A stretch of 37,566 nt of DNA from Prevotellaceae bacterium UBA4361 (GCA_002393575.1 DGSN01000068.1:1-37566), one strand, 5' to 3'; shown: positions 8,550 to 16,906, counted from the stretch's first letter. Numbers and translations: made by a program. Notes: a model not told the origin generated them from the sequence alone.

Positions 8550-8595
8550 AAAGAAACAATGATTTCCAGACTTTTCCGGAAATCATTGTTTCTTT
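8550..8595. terminator. Strong bidirectional intrinsic terminator
   Basis: A perfect 18-bp stem (8550-8567 with 8578-8595; arm AAAGAAACAATGATTTCC) has a 10-base loop. The arm ends are A-rich on one side and T-rich on the other, so each strand gets a U-tract. It separates the convergent DUF4230 and cellobiose phosphorylase genes. Confidence 0.9.
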
Positions 8596-8618
8596 ATTCA
8601 GATGATGTCGTAAGAGTG

Positions 8619-11126
8619 TTACATCACGACTTCAACAGCGTGCTTGCCTTCGAGTGTTGGAATAACATTGCCTTCGATGGCTTGTCCATCCACTGTGATA
8701 CTCTTCACACCTTTCTGCACACCGTCAGGATTGCTGACATGGATGAGGTACTCAGCACCACGGAACTGACGCTTCACCGTGAACTCACGGCACGAAGTTG
8801 GTACGCATGGGTCGATGAGCAGTCCGTCGTAGCTTGGTTTCACACCGAGGATATACTGGCTTGCGGTGAGCCACATCCATGCTGCCGTACCTGTGAGCCA
8901 TGAGTTCTTGCCTTCACCTGGACGTGCCGCATCCTTACCTGCCACCATCTGGCAGTTGACGTATGGCTCCACCTTGTGCAAGGTCTGGTCCTTGATGAAC
9001 ACAGGGCTGATTTTCTTGTAGAGTTCCCAAGCATCGTTTCCACGAGAAGCTACGGTGTCGGCAATAATCACCCAAGGATTGTTGTGGCAGAAGATGCCCG
9101 CATTCTCCTTGTAACCAGCAGGATAAGAGGATATTTCGCCATACTCCACATAGTAGCGGGTGAAGGCAGGATTGTTGAGCACCATGCCATGCTCGGAGTC
9201 GAGATATTTCTTGCAGGAGTCGAGTGCCTTATCTACCATGCCTTCTTCGAGTCCGATGCCAGCCATAGCGCACCAGCCCTGACTCTCAATGAATATCTTA
9301 CCTTCTTCATTCTCGTGCGAACCAATCTTGTTGCCATAGAAGTCGTAGGCACGCAAGTACCATTCGCCATCCCAACCATGCTTCTTCACGGCATCCACCA
9401 TCAAGTCGATGCAGTTCTGAGCACGAGCAGCCTCGTCCTTGTAAGAAGCAGCGCATTTGCCATCGTTTGCTCTCTTTTCCAACTCCTTGCAGAGTTCGAC
9501 ATAATCTTTTCCGCAAACCACGAACAAACCTGCAATCATGAGACTCTCTGCCTTGCTGCCAACAGAATTGTTCTCCGTTGTCTGGAAACTCTCGTTAGGG
9601 TCCCAAGAGAAGCAGTTGAGGTTGAGACAGTCGTTCCAATCGGCACGGCCAATGAGCGGCAAAGCATGAGGACCGAGATTTTCCACCACATGATTGAAGG
9701 AAATTCGCAGGTGCTCGAAAAGAGTCACCTCGGTGCCAGGTTCGTTGTCCCAAGGCACCATTTCGTCGAGAATCGAGAAGTCGCCCGTTTCTTTGATATA
9801 TGCCACGGTGCCGAAAATGAGCCACATAGGGTCGTCGTTGAATCCACCACCAATGTCGTTGTTGCCACGCTTGGTGAGTGGTTGATACTGGTGGTAGCAA
9901 CCGCCGTCAGGGAACTGAGTGGAAGCAATGTCGATGATGCGTTCACGAGCACGGGAAGGAATCTGATGGACAAAACCTACCAAATCCTGATTGGAATCGC
10001 GGAAGCCCATGCCACGACCAATACCACTCTCGAAGAACGATGCCGAACGAGAGAAATTGAAGGTAATCATGCACTGGTACTGATTCCAGATGTTCACCAT
10101 GCGGTCGAGCTGCTCATTGCCACTCTTCACCTGATACTTGTCGAGCAAAGCGTCCCAATAAGCTTTCAGTTCGGCAAAAGCTGCATCCACTTTGGCAGCG
10201 GTGTCGAAGGCAGCAATCGTCTCCTGAGCCTTCTTCTTATTAATAATGGTATGGTCGAGTTCGCCTAAGGACGTGATGAGTCCTGGTGTCTTTTCAGCAA
10301 ACTTCTCCTCTTGTGGCTGTTCCACATAGCCTAACACGAAGACAAAATCGCGGCTTTCGCCTGGTGCCAATTCCACCTCGATGAAGTGGGAAGCAATAGG
10401 GCTCCATCCGTGTGCCACACTGTTCTTTGGCTTGCCTTCCATGACGCAATCAGGGTTGGCGAACTCATTGTAGAGACCAACGAAGGACTCGCGGTCGGTG
10501 TCGAAACCATCGACAGGCACATTCACGCTGTAGTAAGCAAAATGGTTGCGACGTTCCTTGTATTCTGTTTTATGATAAATGGTGCTGCCATCAATTTCCA
10601 CCTCACCCGTTGAGAAATTGCGCTGGAAGTTCTCCATGTCGGTCGCTGCATTCCAAAGGCACCACTCTGCAAAGGAGAAGAGTTTGAGCGAACGCTTTGT
10701 CTGGCTGTGGTTGGTGAGTGTGAGTTTCTGCACCTCGCACCATTTCTTGAGAGGGACAAAGAAGAGCACGCTTGCCTCTACCCCATTCTTCGAGCCAGTG
10801 ATGCGTGTGTAGTTCATGCCATGACGACATTCGTAAGAGTCGAGAGGTGTCTTACAAGGCTTCCACCCTGGGTTCCAGACGGTGTCGCCGTCCTTAATGT
10901 AGAAATAGCGACCGCCGTTGTCCATTGGCACGCCATTGTAGCGATAGCGCGTGATGCGGCGGAACTTGGCATCCTTGAAGAAAGAATAGCCACCAGCGGT
11001 GTTGGAAATGAGTGAGAAGAAATCCTCGTTGCCTAAATAGTTGATCCAAGGCCAAGGAGTCTGAGGGTCAGTGATGACATACTCTCTGTGAGCATCATCA
11101 AAGTGTCCGTAAACTTTTTTTTCCAT
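8619..11126 (-). CDS. Cellobiose phosphorylase (GH94)
   Basis: The 835-residue protein splits cellobiose with phosphate into alpha-glucose 1-phosphate and glucose, saving ATP. It has no signal peptide and acts in the cytoplasm. It resembles actinobacterial cellobiose phosphorylase along its whole length: YGHFDDAHREYVITDPQTPW, INYLGNED, AGGYSF, RYRYNGVP, GRGMGFRDSNQDL, TKRGNNDIGGGFNDDP and NSWLTGTAAW. The catalytic general acid lies in RADWND (about residues 494-499), and the usual TTEN motif follows. Substrate choice between cellobiose and a longer cellodextrin cannot be settled by eye, but the length and motifs favour cellobiose. No cellobiose transporter or SusCD pair is adjacent. The gene has its own A-rich leader and ends at the 18-bp terminator. 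Confidence 0.95.
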   Translation of the reverse strand: MEKKVYGHFDDAHREYVITDPQTPWPWINYLGNEDFFSLISNTAGGYSFFKDAKFRRITRYRYNGVPMDNGGRYFYIKDGDTVWNPGWKPCKTPLDSYECRHGMNYTRITGSKNGVEASVLFFVPLKKWCEVQKLTLTNHSQTKRSLKLFSFAEWCLWNAATDMENFQRNFSTGEVEIDGSTIYHKTEYKERRNHFAYYSVNVPVDGFDTDRESFVGLYNEFANPDCVMEGKPKNSVAHGWSPIASHFIEVELAPGESRDFVFVLGYVEQPQEEKFAEKTPGLITSLGELDHTIINKKKAQETIAAFDTAAKVDAAFAELKAYWDALLDKYQVKSGNEQLDRMVNIWNQYQCMITFNFSRSASFFESGIGRGMGFRDSNQDLVGFVHQIPSRARERIIDIASTQFPDGGCYHQYQPLTKRGNNDIGGGFNDDPMWLIFGTVAYIKETGDFSILDEMVPWDNEPGTEVTLFEHLRISFNHVVENLGPHALPLIGRADWNDCLNLNCFSWDPNESFQTTENNSVGSKAESLMIAGLFVVCGKDYVELCKELEKRANDGKCAASYKDEAARAQNCIDLMVDAVKKHGWDGEWYLRAYDFYGNKIGSHENEEGKIFIESQGWCAMAGIGLEEGMVDKALDSCKKYLDSEHGMVLNNPAFTRYYVEYGEISSYPAGYKENAGIFCHNNPWVIIADTVASRGNDAWELYKKISPVFIKDQTLHKVEPYVNCQMVAGKDAARPGEGKNSWLTGTAAWMWLTASQYILGVKPSYDGLLIDPCVPTSCREFTVKRQFRGAEYLIHVSNPDGVQKGVKSITVDGQAIEGNVIPTLEGKHAVEVVM

Positions 11127-11220
11127 GATATTGTAAGTTGGTAAGTTTTTGAGTTTTTAAGTTTTTATGTTTTTAATGTAGAATATAAGGATTCGAAAAA
11201 CGTTTCTGTTTGCAAAATTA
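11127..11220 (-). promoter_or_regulatory. Promoter box and A-rich repeat leader of cellobiose phosphorylase gene
   Basis: The minus strand carries TAATTTTG (11213-11220), matching TAnnTTTG, about 87 bases before the start. The leader then runs through a simple repeat of AAAAACTT/AAAAACTC type (about 11133-11178) up to the ATG. A similar run precedes rpsB. No good -33 element is seen at normal spacing. Confidence 0.5.
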
Positions 11221-11250
11221 GTGCTTTTTCTTTCAAAAAAGGCTTTCAGA

Positions 11251-11297
11251 AAAGGAAAAGAATGACACAAATTTAACGCATCGTTAGCTTTTCCTTT
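11251..11297 (-). terminator. Terminator of the TerB/DnaJ gene
   Basis: On the minus strand a 10-bp stem (11288-11297 with 11251-11260) encloses a small inner hairpin (TAACG cat CGTTA as read on +, 11274-11286). It is followed by a T-rich run. It lies directly after the stop at 11308. Confidence 0.5.
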
Positions 11298-11307
11298 CGC
11301 GGACGAA

Positions 11308-12114
11308 TCATTTCATGTTGCGTGCCTTGAAAATCATCTCCTTGGCATTGTTGATTTCCTGGAATTTCTTCTGTGCAGCAGCCTTTACGTCTTCGCCAAG
11401 TGTATTCACACGGTCTGGGTGATACTGAAGTGCCATCTTGCGGTATGCCTTGCGTACTTCATCGTCGGTAGCATCCTTCGTGATGCCCAACACAGCGTAA
11501 GCATCATCGAGCGTCTGTCCACCAAGATGAAGCATCTGATCTACCACATCTGCACTAAGCGACAGATTGACAGCCACTTGACGAAGTGCAGTGAGTTCCA
11601 CATCAGCCAGATTGCCATCCGACTTGGCTATATCGCAAAGGAATGCAATGAGCTGAAGACGATGCTCTTGCTGCATCTGTCTCGACATTTCCTGACATGC
11701 TTGCTGTATCTGCTGCTGCCACACATATTCGCCCTGCTTCTTGCGGTATTCGAAAAGTTTTTTCAAGATGCCATCACCCTGCTCCACAGCCGATTCGCCG
11801 AAGGATTGACGCAGAAACTGACGCACATGTTCCATCTCGGAATGCATGATTTTGCCATCAGCCTGAATGATGTGGGCTGCAAGCACCATCAACGAGAAAA
11901 GGAAACTGTTGCGATTGCCTTCGTTCGTTCGAGCAGAATCGTAAGTGTCCTGCTGGTAGCCACTTGATGTATTGTCTTCGTACTCAATTTTAGATTCATC
12001 ATCACCTAAAAGAGAATCGAACATGGAACCGATGGCATAGCCCACCATCGCTCCCAGAATGTTCTGGCTCAGAACCCAGCCGAGCCAACCGCCTATCCAT
12101 TTACCAAGTCCCAT
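11308..12114 (-). CDS. TerB-like plus DnaJ domain membrane-associated co-chaperone (DjlA-like)
   Basis: The 268-residue protein has an N-terminal glycine-rich hydrophobic segment (GKWIGGWLGWVLSQNILGAMVGYAIGSM), probably membrane-inserted. A helical TerB/DjlA-type domain follows (residues about 70-190; LMVLAAHIIQADGKI and LCDIAKSDGNLADVE). The C-terminal J domain (about 203-265) has the invariant HPD in YHPDRV. This order matches DjlA-like co-chaperones, which stimulate DnaK ATPase at the membrane. The client is unknown. The gene stands alone and divergence from the upstream array region is complete. Confidence 0.88.
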   Translation of the reverse strand: MGLGKWIGGWLGWVLSQNILGAMVGYAIGSMFDSLLGDDESKIEYEDNTSSGYQQDTYDSARTNEGNRNSFLFSLMVLAAHIIQADGKIMHSEMEHVRQFLRQSFGESAVEQGDGILKKLFEYRKKQGEYVWQQQIQQACQEMSRQMQQEHRLQLIAFLCDIAKSDGNLADVELTALRQVAVNLSLSADVVDQMLHLGGQTLDDAYAVLGITKDATDDEVRKAYRKMALQYHPDRVNTLGEDVKAAAQKKFQEINNAKEMIFKARNMK

Positions 12115-12539
12115 ATAATGATTTACCGATTGAAAGATTTACAATTTACGAATGATAGAAGGATACCACCTTTTTTATAATAATTGGCAAAATAAACAAA
12201 AATATTTTTCTTAGCAAAATAATTCTCCATTATAATACTTGATGAACCCAATGAAATCATCGATGCATCACCAGCATTATTCCAAAACTCTTGAGATTGT
12301 ATTCATGCGCATATATGGAATATGAACCACGCAATAGGGACTCTCGAAAAAGGACGAAGGTTCATTACAACATTTTTGAACGTTCGTTTTTATTTTGTTG
12401 AACGTTCAAAATGATGACGACGAAGGTTCAATGGATGTTTTTTGAAGGTTCAAGAGAATTATGAATCTCCAATAGAACAATAAAAAAGGTGAAATGAAGG
12501 TGTATAAATACCCTGAGAAAAAAAGAAAAGATTCTCATT
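12115..12539. other. 425-base intergenic region, AT-rich, with array B
   Basis: No gene of convincing length was found on either strand. The part next to the TerB/DnaJ start (12115-12240) is AT-rich and carries TTTTG-type and TATTTTTG promoter-like words on the minus strand. The centre holds the 22-base repeat array. The end next to the radical SAM stop has only weak inverted repeats (TGAGAA with TTCTCA). Confidence 0.6.
12356..12465. repeat. 22-bp-period degenerate repeat array B
   Basis: Five cores start at exactly 22-base steps: 12356 (GAAGGTTCA), 12378 (GAACGTTCG), 12400 (GAACGTTCA), 12422 (GAAGGTTCA) and 12444 (GAAGGTTCA). The 13-base spacers differ from one another. Nothing comparable continues at 12334 or 12466. 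The array is between the 5' end of the TerB/DnaJ gene and the 3' end of the radical SAM gene, both minus strand. Confidence 0.85.
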
Positions 12540-13478
12540 TCAACTGCTGTGACAGAGTCTTCCTTGATAGGTGTCGCGCTCCTCCAAGCGCTTATTCACT
12601 TTCTCTACAAACTCGTAATTCTTGAGTCCCCAGCCAGGAATGGCAAGAAGAGAGGAAGGAGACTGAGAAACGAATCGTTCGACAACGATTTCAGGACGAA
12701 TAAGTTCAAGGAAATCAATTACTTCATCAATATACTCAAAGGGTTGGTAGAGGTGAAAATTTTCTGGATGCTCAACATATTCCTCAGCCATTTTCGTTCC
12801 CTTAATTAACTGAAGTTGATGAATTTTCAGTGTATCGAGAGGTAGGTCAGAAATACGTTTTGCTTCGTTTGAAAGATACTGCGGAATGATGTGCGTGAGT
12901 GGCAGACCGAGAATGATATGACCGCCCGTGAGAATCCCCCTATCATGCGTTGCTTTGATAGCATGGCGGGTACATGCGAAGTTGTGACCACGGTTGATGT
13001 GCTGAAGAATCGTGTCGTCGGTAGATTCTATGCCATACTCTACCGTAAGGAAGCATTGACGGTTCAACTCAGCAAGATAATCCAATAGGGGCAAAGGCAT
13101 ACAATCGGGACGTGTGCCGATGACAATGCCAACAACATCTTCCACGGACAAAGCTTCCTCGTATTTCCGCTTCAGGTCATCAAGCGATGCGTATGTGTTC
13201 GTATAGGCCTGGAAATAAGCTAAATACTTCATGGACGGATATTTCCGAGAGAAGAAAGCCTTGCCTTCCTCCAACTGTTGCGATATGGATTTTGAGGTTT
13301 CACAATAGGCAGGGTTGAATGTCTGATTGTTGCAATAAGTGCAGCCCCCTACCCCAACTGTGCCGTCACGATTGGGACAAGTGAAACCTGCATTGATGGA
13401 TATTTTCTGTGTTTTCTGCCCCACTCTTGCAAGAAGCCAAGGGCCATATTCCCGATACCGATGGTTCATGTTGAACAA
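12540..13478 (-). CDS. TIGR01212 family radical SAM protein (YhcC-like)
   Basis: The 312-residue cytoplasmic protein belongs to the YhcC/Elp3-like radical SAM group. The 4Fe-4S cluster motif is C-X11-C-X2-C in CPNRDGTVGVGGCTYCNN, close to the N terminus. Other family blocks are YFQAYTNTYASL, VGIVIGTRPDCMP, VEYGIESTDDTILQHINRGH, HIILGLP and HQLQLIKGTKMAEEY. Length agrees with E. coli YhcC. The reaction is not established for the family. It is transcribed from its own promoter divergent to rplM. Confidence 0.93.
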   Translation of the reverse strand: MFNMNHRYREYGPWLLARVGQKTQKISINAGFTCPNRDGTVGVGGCTYCNNQTFNPAYCETSKSISQQLEEGKAFFSRKYPSMKYLAYFQAYTNTYASLDDLKRKYEEALSVEDVVGIVIGTRPDCMPLPLLDYLAELNRQCFLTVEYGIESTDDTILQHINRGHNFACTRHAIKATHDRGILTGGHIILGLPLTHIIPQYLSNEAKRISDLPLDTLKIHQLQLIKGTKMAEEYVEHPENFHLYQPFEYIDEVIDFLELIRPEIVVERFVSQSPSSLLAIPGWGLKNYEFVEKVNKRLEERDTYQGRLCHSS

Positions 13479-13498
13479 AAAATGTAATATTGACTTTG

Positions 13499-13532
13499 CA
13501 AAATTAAGGTTTTTCGTGGTTTTAAATACAAA
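13499..13532 (-). promoter_or_regulatory. Promoter of the TIGR01212 radical SAM gene
   Basis: On the minus strand the -7 box is TAATTTTG (13499-13506) and a TTTG lies at 13529-13532, 22 bases upstream. The start codon is 21 bases downstream of the -7 box, leaving a short leader. Confidence 0.55.
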
Positions 13533-13547
13533 AATTAAGATTTTTTA

Positions 13548-13578
13548 TTGTCTTTCAAGAAAAAATTATCTACCTTTG
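13548..13578 (+). promoter_or_regulatory. Promoter of rplM-rpsI
   Basis: TACCTTTG at 13571-13578 is a full match to TAnnTTTG, and TTG at 13548-13550 lies 20 bases upstream. This leaves a leader of about 150 bases before rplM. Confidence 0.7.
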
Positions 13579-13583
13579 CACCC

Positions 13584-13732
13584 GAAATATGCGCGCCCCC
13601 GAAGCGTGCGTATGGAATTTGGTGTGTGAATAGTGTCTCCTATTAGCCGGGAACACGGTTCGTGAATCGCCGAGAGATGCAAAAAAGACAAAACAAAAAA
13701 TTAGTAACAACAAAAACGAATTCAAAGAAGTA
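13584..13732 (+). ncRNA. Structured 5' leader of rplM, candidate ribosomal-protein leader RNA
   Basis: Between the promoter and rplM are three hairpins followed by an A-rich single-stranded tail. They are 13589-13596 with 13606-13613 (ATGCGCGC with GTGCGTAT, two G-U pairs), 13629-13633 with 13640-13644 (AATAG with CTATT) and 13654-13657 with 13661-13664 (CACG with CGTG). Ribosomal operons are often autoregulated by such leaders, and I recall an L13 leader class being predicted in Bacteroidia. Identity with that class was not tested here. Confidence 0.5.
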
Positions 13733-14194
13733 ATGAACACTTTAAGTTTCAGCACTCACTTCGCAACAAAGGAAGAGGCTCAGAAAGAATGGGTGGTCGT
13801 TGATGCCACAGACCAGGTTGTTGGTCGCCTCGCTTCAAAGGTTGCAAAAATTTTGCGTGGTAAGTATAAACCATGCTTCACCCCTAATCAGGACTGCGGT
13901 GACAATGTGATTATTATCAATGCAGACAAGATTCAGTTCACAGGCGCTAAGTGGACAGATAAGCAGTATCTCACCTACTCAGGTTATCCAAGTGGTCAGC
14001 ACAAGATTAACCCTGAGAACCTTGCCAAGAAGCCTCATGGCTACGAGCGCATTCTTCGCCATGCTGTGAAAGGTATGCTTCCAAAAGGCCGCCTCGGTTC
14101 GAAGATTCTCAAGAACCTCTACATTTATGAGGGTGCAGAGCACGAACAGCAGGCTCAGAGTCCAAAGTCAATTGATATTAACGCTCTTAAATAA
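13733..14194 (+). CDS. rplM: 50S ribosomal protein L13
   Basis: The 153-residue protein matches L13: WVVVDATDQVVGRLASKVAK, then LRGKYKPCFTPNQDCGDNVI, GAKWTDKQYLTYSGYPSG, and HAVKGMLPKGRLGSKILKNL. It binds 23S rRNA early in large-subunit assembly. Length is normal for Bacteroidales. rpsI follows after 14 bases, the usual L13-S9 pairing. Confidence 0.99.
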   Translation: MNTLSFSTHFATKEEAQKEWVVVDATDQVVGRLASKVAKILRGKYKPCFTPNQDCGDNVIIINADKIQFTGAKWTDKQYLTYSGYPSGQHKINPENLAKKPHGYERILRHAVKGMLPKGRLGSKILKNLYIYEGAEHEQQAQSPKSIDINALK

Positions 14195-14208
14195 TAAAAA
14201 GGTATAGC

Positions 14209-14595
14209 ATGGAAGTAATTAATGCATTGGGTCGCCGCAAGAGCGCTGTTGCCCGCGTATATCTCACAGAAGGTACTGGTAAGATTACTATCAACAAGAG
14301 AGATCTCAAAGAATATTTCCCATCTGAACTCGTTCAGTATGTTGTTAAGCAGCCGCTGAACCTTCTCAACGTTGCTGAGAAGTATGACATCAAGGTGAAC
14401 CTCTACGGTGGCGGTTACACAGGTCAGAGCCAGGCTCTTCGTCTTGCTATTGCCCGCGCACTCGTAAAAATTAATGCTGACGACAAGAAGGCTCTTCGCG
14501 CAGAAGGCTTCATGACTCGCGACTCACGCGCTGTAGAGCGTAAGAAGCCAGGTCAGCCAAAGGCACGCCGCAAGTTCCAGTTCAGTAAGCGTTAA
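14209..14595 (+). CDS. rpsI: 30S ribosomal protein S9
   Basis: The 128-residue protein matches S9: NALGRRKSAVARVYLTEGTG, GGGYTGQSQALRLAIARAL and the basic C-terminal tail KKPGQPKARRKFQFSKR. The final KR of the tail contacts the P-site tRNA. It is co-transcribed with rplM. Confidence 0.99.
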   Translation: MEVINALGRRKSAVARVYLTEGTGKITINKRDLKEYFPSELVQYVVKQPLNLLNVAEKYDIKVNLYGGGYTGQSQALRLAIARALVKINADDKKALRAEGFMTRDSRAVERKKPGQPKARRKFQFSKR

Positions 14596-14809
14596 TATTT
14601 ATTTGGTACAACTCATAAAGATTATCGTTTAGTATCTAAACTGAGAAGATTTCTCACCATGTGGGAACTACTCCTCGGTTGGGTTTTCAAAAGGGTTGAG
14701 AGTTGAGGGTTTAGTGTTTAGTGGATTTGTTCCACGAAAACTCAAAAACTTAAAAACTCAGAAACTCAAAAACTTCAATTAAAAACTTAAAAAGAAAGTA
14801 AACAAAATT
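14596..14809 (+). promoter_or_regulatory. Leader region of rpsB with hairpins and A-rich repeat
   Basis: Two adjacent hairpins, GTTTAG tat CTAAAC (14627-14641) and GAGAA gat TTCTC (14643-14655), come first. A G/T-rich stretch and then an A-rich simple repeat of AAAACTC/AAAACTT type (about 14737-14790) run to the start codon. S2 represses rpsB-tsf in E. coli, so this leader is a candidate for a similar control. No clear promoter box was found. Confidence 0.45.
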
Positions 14810-15679
14810 ATGTCAAGAACATCATTTGACGCCCTGCTCGCAGCAGGTGCACATTTCGGTCACCTCAAAAGAAAGTGGAATCCAGCTATGGCTCCTTATA
14901 TCTTCATGGAGCGCAACGGTATCCACATCATCGACCTCAATAAGACAGTTGCTAAAGTTGACCAGGCAGCTGAAGCTCTCAAGCAAATCGCTAAGAGCGG
15001 AAAGAGAATTCTCTTTGTTGCTACTAAGAAGCAGGCTAAAGACATCGTAGCAGAGAAGGCTACATCCGTAAATATGCCATACGTTATTGAACGTTGGCCA
15101 GGTGGTATGCTCACCAACTTCCCTACTATCCGCAAGGCAGTGAAGAAGATGGCAAACATCGACAAACTGATTGCTGACGGAACTTACGACAAGCTCTCAA
15201 AGCGTGAGAACCTCCAGATTCGTCGTAAGCGCGAAAAGCTTGAGAAGAACCTCGGTTCAATCGCCGACTTGACTCGCCTTCCTTCAGCTCTCTTCGTTGT
15301 TGACGTTCTCAAGGAGAATATCGCTGTTCGCGAAGCTAACCGTCTCGGTATTCCAGTTTTCGCTATCGTTGATACGAACTCTAATCCAGACAACATCGAC
15401 TTCGTTATCCCTGCAAACGACGATTCTACTAAGGCTGTAGAAATCATCCTCGATGCTTGCTGCAAGGCTATCGCAGAAGGTCTTGAAGAGCGCAAGGCAG
15501 AGAAGATTGACATGGAAGCTGCTGGCGAAGGCGAAGATGAGAACGAGGAAAAGGCTGAAAAGCCAGCTCGCAAGCGTTCAACTCGTGCTCGTGCAGAGAA
15601 GAAGGAAGAAGCTGCTGCTGACGAAGCACCTGCTGCTGAAGCTGAAAAGGCTGAGCCTGAAGCAACAGAAGCTGAATAA
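14810..15679 (+). CDS. rpsB: 30S ribosomal protein S2
   Basis: The 289-residue protein is S2: LLAAGAHFGHLKRKWNPAMA, YIFMERNGIHIIDLNKTV, FVATKKQAKDIV, ERWPGGMLTNFPTIRKAV and VFAIVDTNSNPDNIDFVIPANDD. About 65 residues at the C terminus (from 225) form a low-complexity Ala/Glu/Lys tail that E. coli S2 lacks. It is typical of Prevotella-like S2. S2 joins late in small-subunit assembly with S1. Confidence 0.99.
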   Translation: MSRTSFDALLAAGAHFGHLKRKWNPAMAPYIFMERNGIHIIDLNKTVAKVDQAAEALKQIAKSGKRILFVATKKQAKDIVAEKATSVNMPYVIERWPGGMLTNFPTIRKAVKKMANIDKLIADGTYDKLSKRENLQIRRKREKLEKNLGSIADLTRLPSALFVVDVLKENIAVREANRLGIPVFAIVDTNSNPDNIDFVIPANDDSTKAVEIILDACCKAIAEGLEERKAEKIDMEAAGEGEDENEEKAEKPARKRSTRARAEKKEEAAADEAPAAEAEKAEPEATEAE

Positions 15680-15725
15680 GCTCATTCTCACAAAATAAAC
15701 AGAACTATTAACATAACAAAGGAAA

Positions 15726-15757
15726 GGAGCGTTGACACACGCTGTGATTGACGCTCC
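15726..15757 (+). promoter_or_regulatory. Hairpin in the rpsB-tsf spacer
   Basis: A two-tier hairpin has outer arms GGAGCGT (15726-15732) and ACGCTCC (15751-15757) and an inner CACA cgc TGTG. It sits 28 bases before tsf in a 105-base spacer and has no U-tract. It could be a processing or attenuation site. Confidence 0.5.
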
Positions 15758-15784
15758 TCCCCTCCCAAAACATAATAAAACATT

Positions 15785-16777
15785 ATGGCAATTACATTAC
15801 AAGAAATCAATGCACTTCGTCAGAAGACACAAGCAGGACTCATGGACTGCAAGAAGGCTCTCACAGAAGCAAACGGCGACATGGAAGCTGCAATGGAGAT
15901 CCTTCGCAAGAAGGGTCAGCTCGTTGCAGCAAAGCGTTCCGACCGTGAAGCTTCTGAAGGTTGCGTTCTTGCAAAGGTTGATGGTAAGTTCGGTGCTATG
16001 ATCGCTCTCAAGTGCGAAACTGACTTCGTTGCAAAGAATGCTGACTTTGTTGCTCTTGCTAACAAAATCATCGATGCAGCAATCGCTGCAAGAGCGAAGA
16101 CTCTCGACGAAGTGAAGAACCTCGACATCGACGGTGTTCCTGCTGCTGAAGCTGTTGTAAACCGTTCTGGTGTTACGGGTGAAAAGATGGAACTCGATGG
16201 CTACGCTACTGTAGAAGGCGAAAAGGTGGTTGCATACAATCACATGAACCAGAGTTTCCTTTGCACACTCGTTGCATTCAACAAGGATACTTCTGATGAA
16301 GTGGCAAAGGGCGTTGCTATGCAAGCTGCTGCTATGGCTCCTCTCTACCTCGACGAGGCAGGTGTTTCTGAAGAGACCAAGGCTAAGGAATTGGCAAGCA
16401 TCGTTGACAAGACGAAGGAAGACGAAGTGAAGAAGGCAATTGAGATCGCTCTCAAGAAGGCAGGTATCAACCCTAACCTCGTTGACAGCGAAGACCACAT
16501 TGCTTCCAACACTACTAAGGGCTACATCACAGCAGAAGAAGGCGAAAAGGCAAAGGAAATTATCGCTTCTGTAGGTGAAACAGCTCGTCAGAACCTCAAC
16601 GACAAGAAGATTGAAATGATTGCTCAGGGTCGTCTGAACAAGTATTTCAAGGAGGTTTGTCTGCTTGACCAGGCATACATCGACGACAACAAGATTTCCG
16701 TTGCAGACTTCTTGAAGAAAGCTGACAAGGACTTGACTGTTGTTGACTTCAAGCGTTACACTCTCCGCGCAGAGTAA
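15785..16777 (+). CDS. tsf: Translation elongation factor Ts
   Basis: The 330-residue protein exchanges GDP for GTP on EF-Tu. The N-terminal UBA-like part contains LRQKTQAGLMDCKKALTEAN. The core contains SDREASEGCVLAKVDGKFGA and LKCETDFVAKN with the EF-Tu-contacting TDF. The C-terminal part contains QGRLNKYFKEVCLLDQAYI. Length is normal for the phylum. It follows rpsB as usual. Confidence 0.99.
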   Translation: MAITLQEINALRQKTQAGLMDCKKALTEANGDMEAAMEILRKKGQLVAAKRSDREASEGCVLAKVDGKFGAMIALKCETDFVAKNADFVALANKIIDAAIAARAKTLDEVKNLDIDGVPAAEAVVNRSGVTGEKMELDGYATVEGEKVVAYNHMNQSFLCTLVAFNKDTSDEVAKGVAMQAAAMAPLYLDEAGVSEETKAKELASIVDKTKEDEVKKAIEIALKKAGINPNLVDSEDHIASNTTKGYITAEEGEKAKEIIASVGETARQNLNDKKIEMIAQGRLNKYFKEVCLLDQAYIDDNKISVADFLKKADKDLTVVDFKRYTLRAE

Positions 16778-16792
16778 CTAACCGACTCTCGC

Positions 16793-16881
16793 CATTAAGG
16801 ACAGCGCACTTAATGAAAGCAAAATACCAAATCATGATTAACCCTTTTGAAAGTTAAAATAGCGCTGGTTTTTAACTTTCA
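16793..16881 (+). promoter_or_regulatory. Tandem hairpins between tsf and the OmpA-like gene
   Basis: The first hairpin pairs CATTAAG (16793-16799) with CTTAATG (16809-16815). The second is a perfect 12-bp stem pairing TGAAAGTTAAAA (16848-16859) with TTTTAACTTTCA (16870-16881) around a 10-base loop. Neither is followed by a good U-tract. They may end tsf transcription, protect the mRNA of the abundant outer-membrane protein, or form a dyad operator near its promoter. Confidence 0.55.
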
Positions 16882-16906
16882 TGGGGTTATATTAGAAACA
16901 CAAAAT

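Noticed and set aside
8976..10268. 430-residue frame antisense to cellobiose phosphorylase
   Set aside because: Same reason: complete overlap with a strong GH94 gene and no recognisable motif.
12356..12465. CRISPR-like interpretation of the 22-base arrays
   Set aside because: The repeat core is only 9 bases and degenerate, spacers are 13 bases, and no cas gene is in the window.
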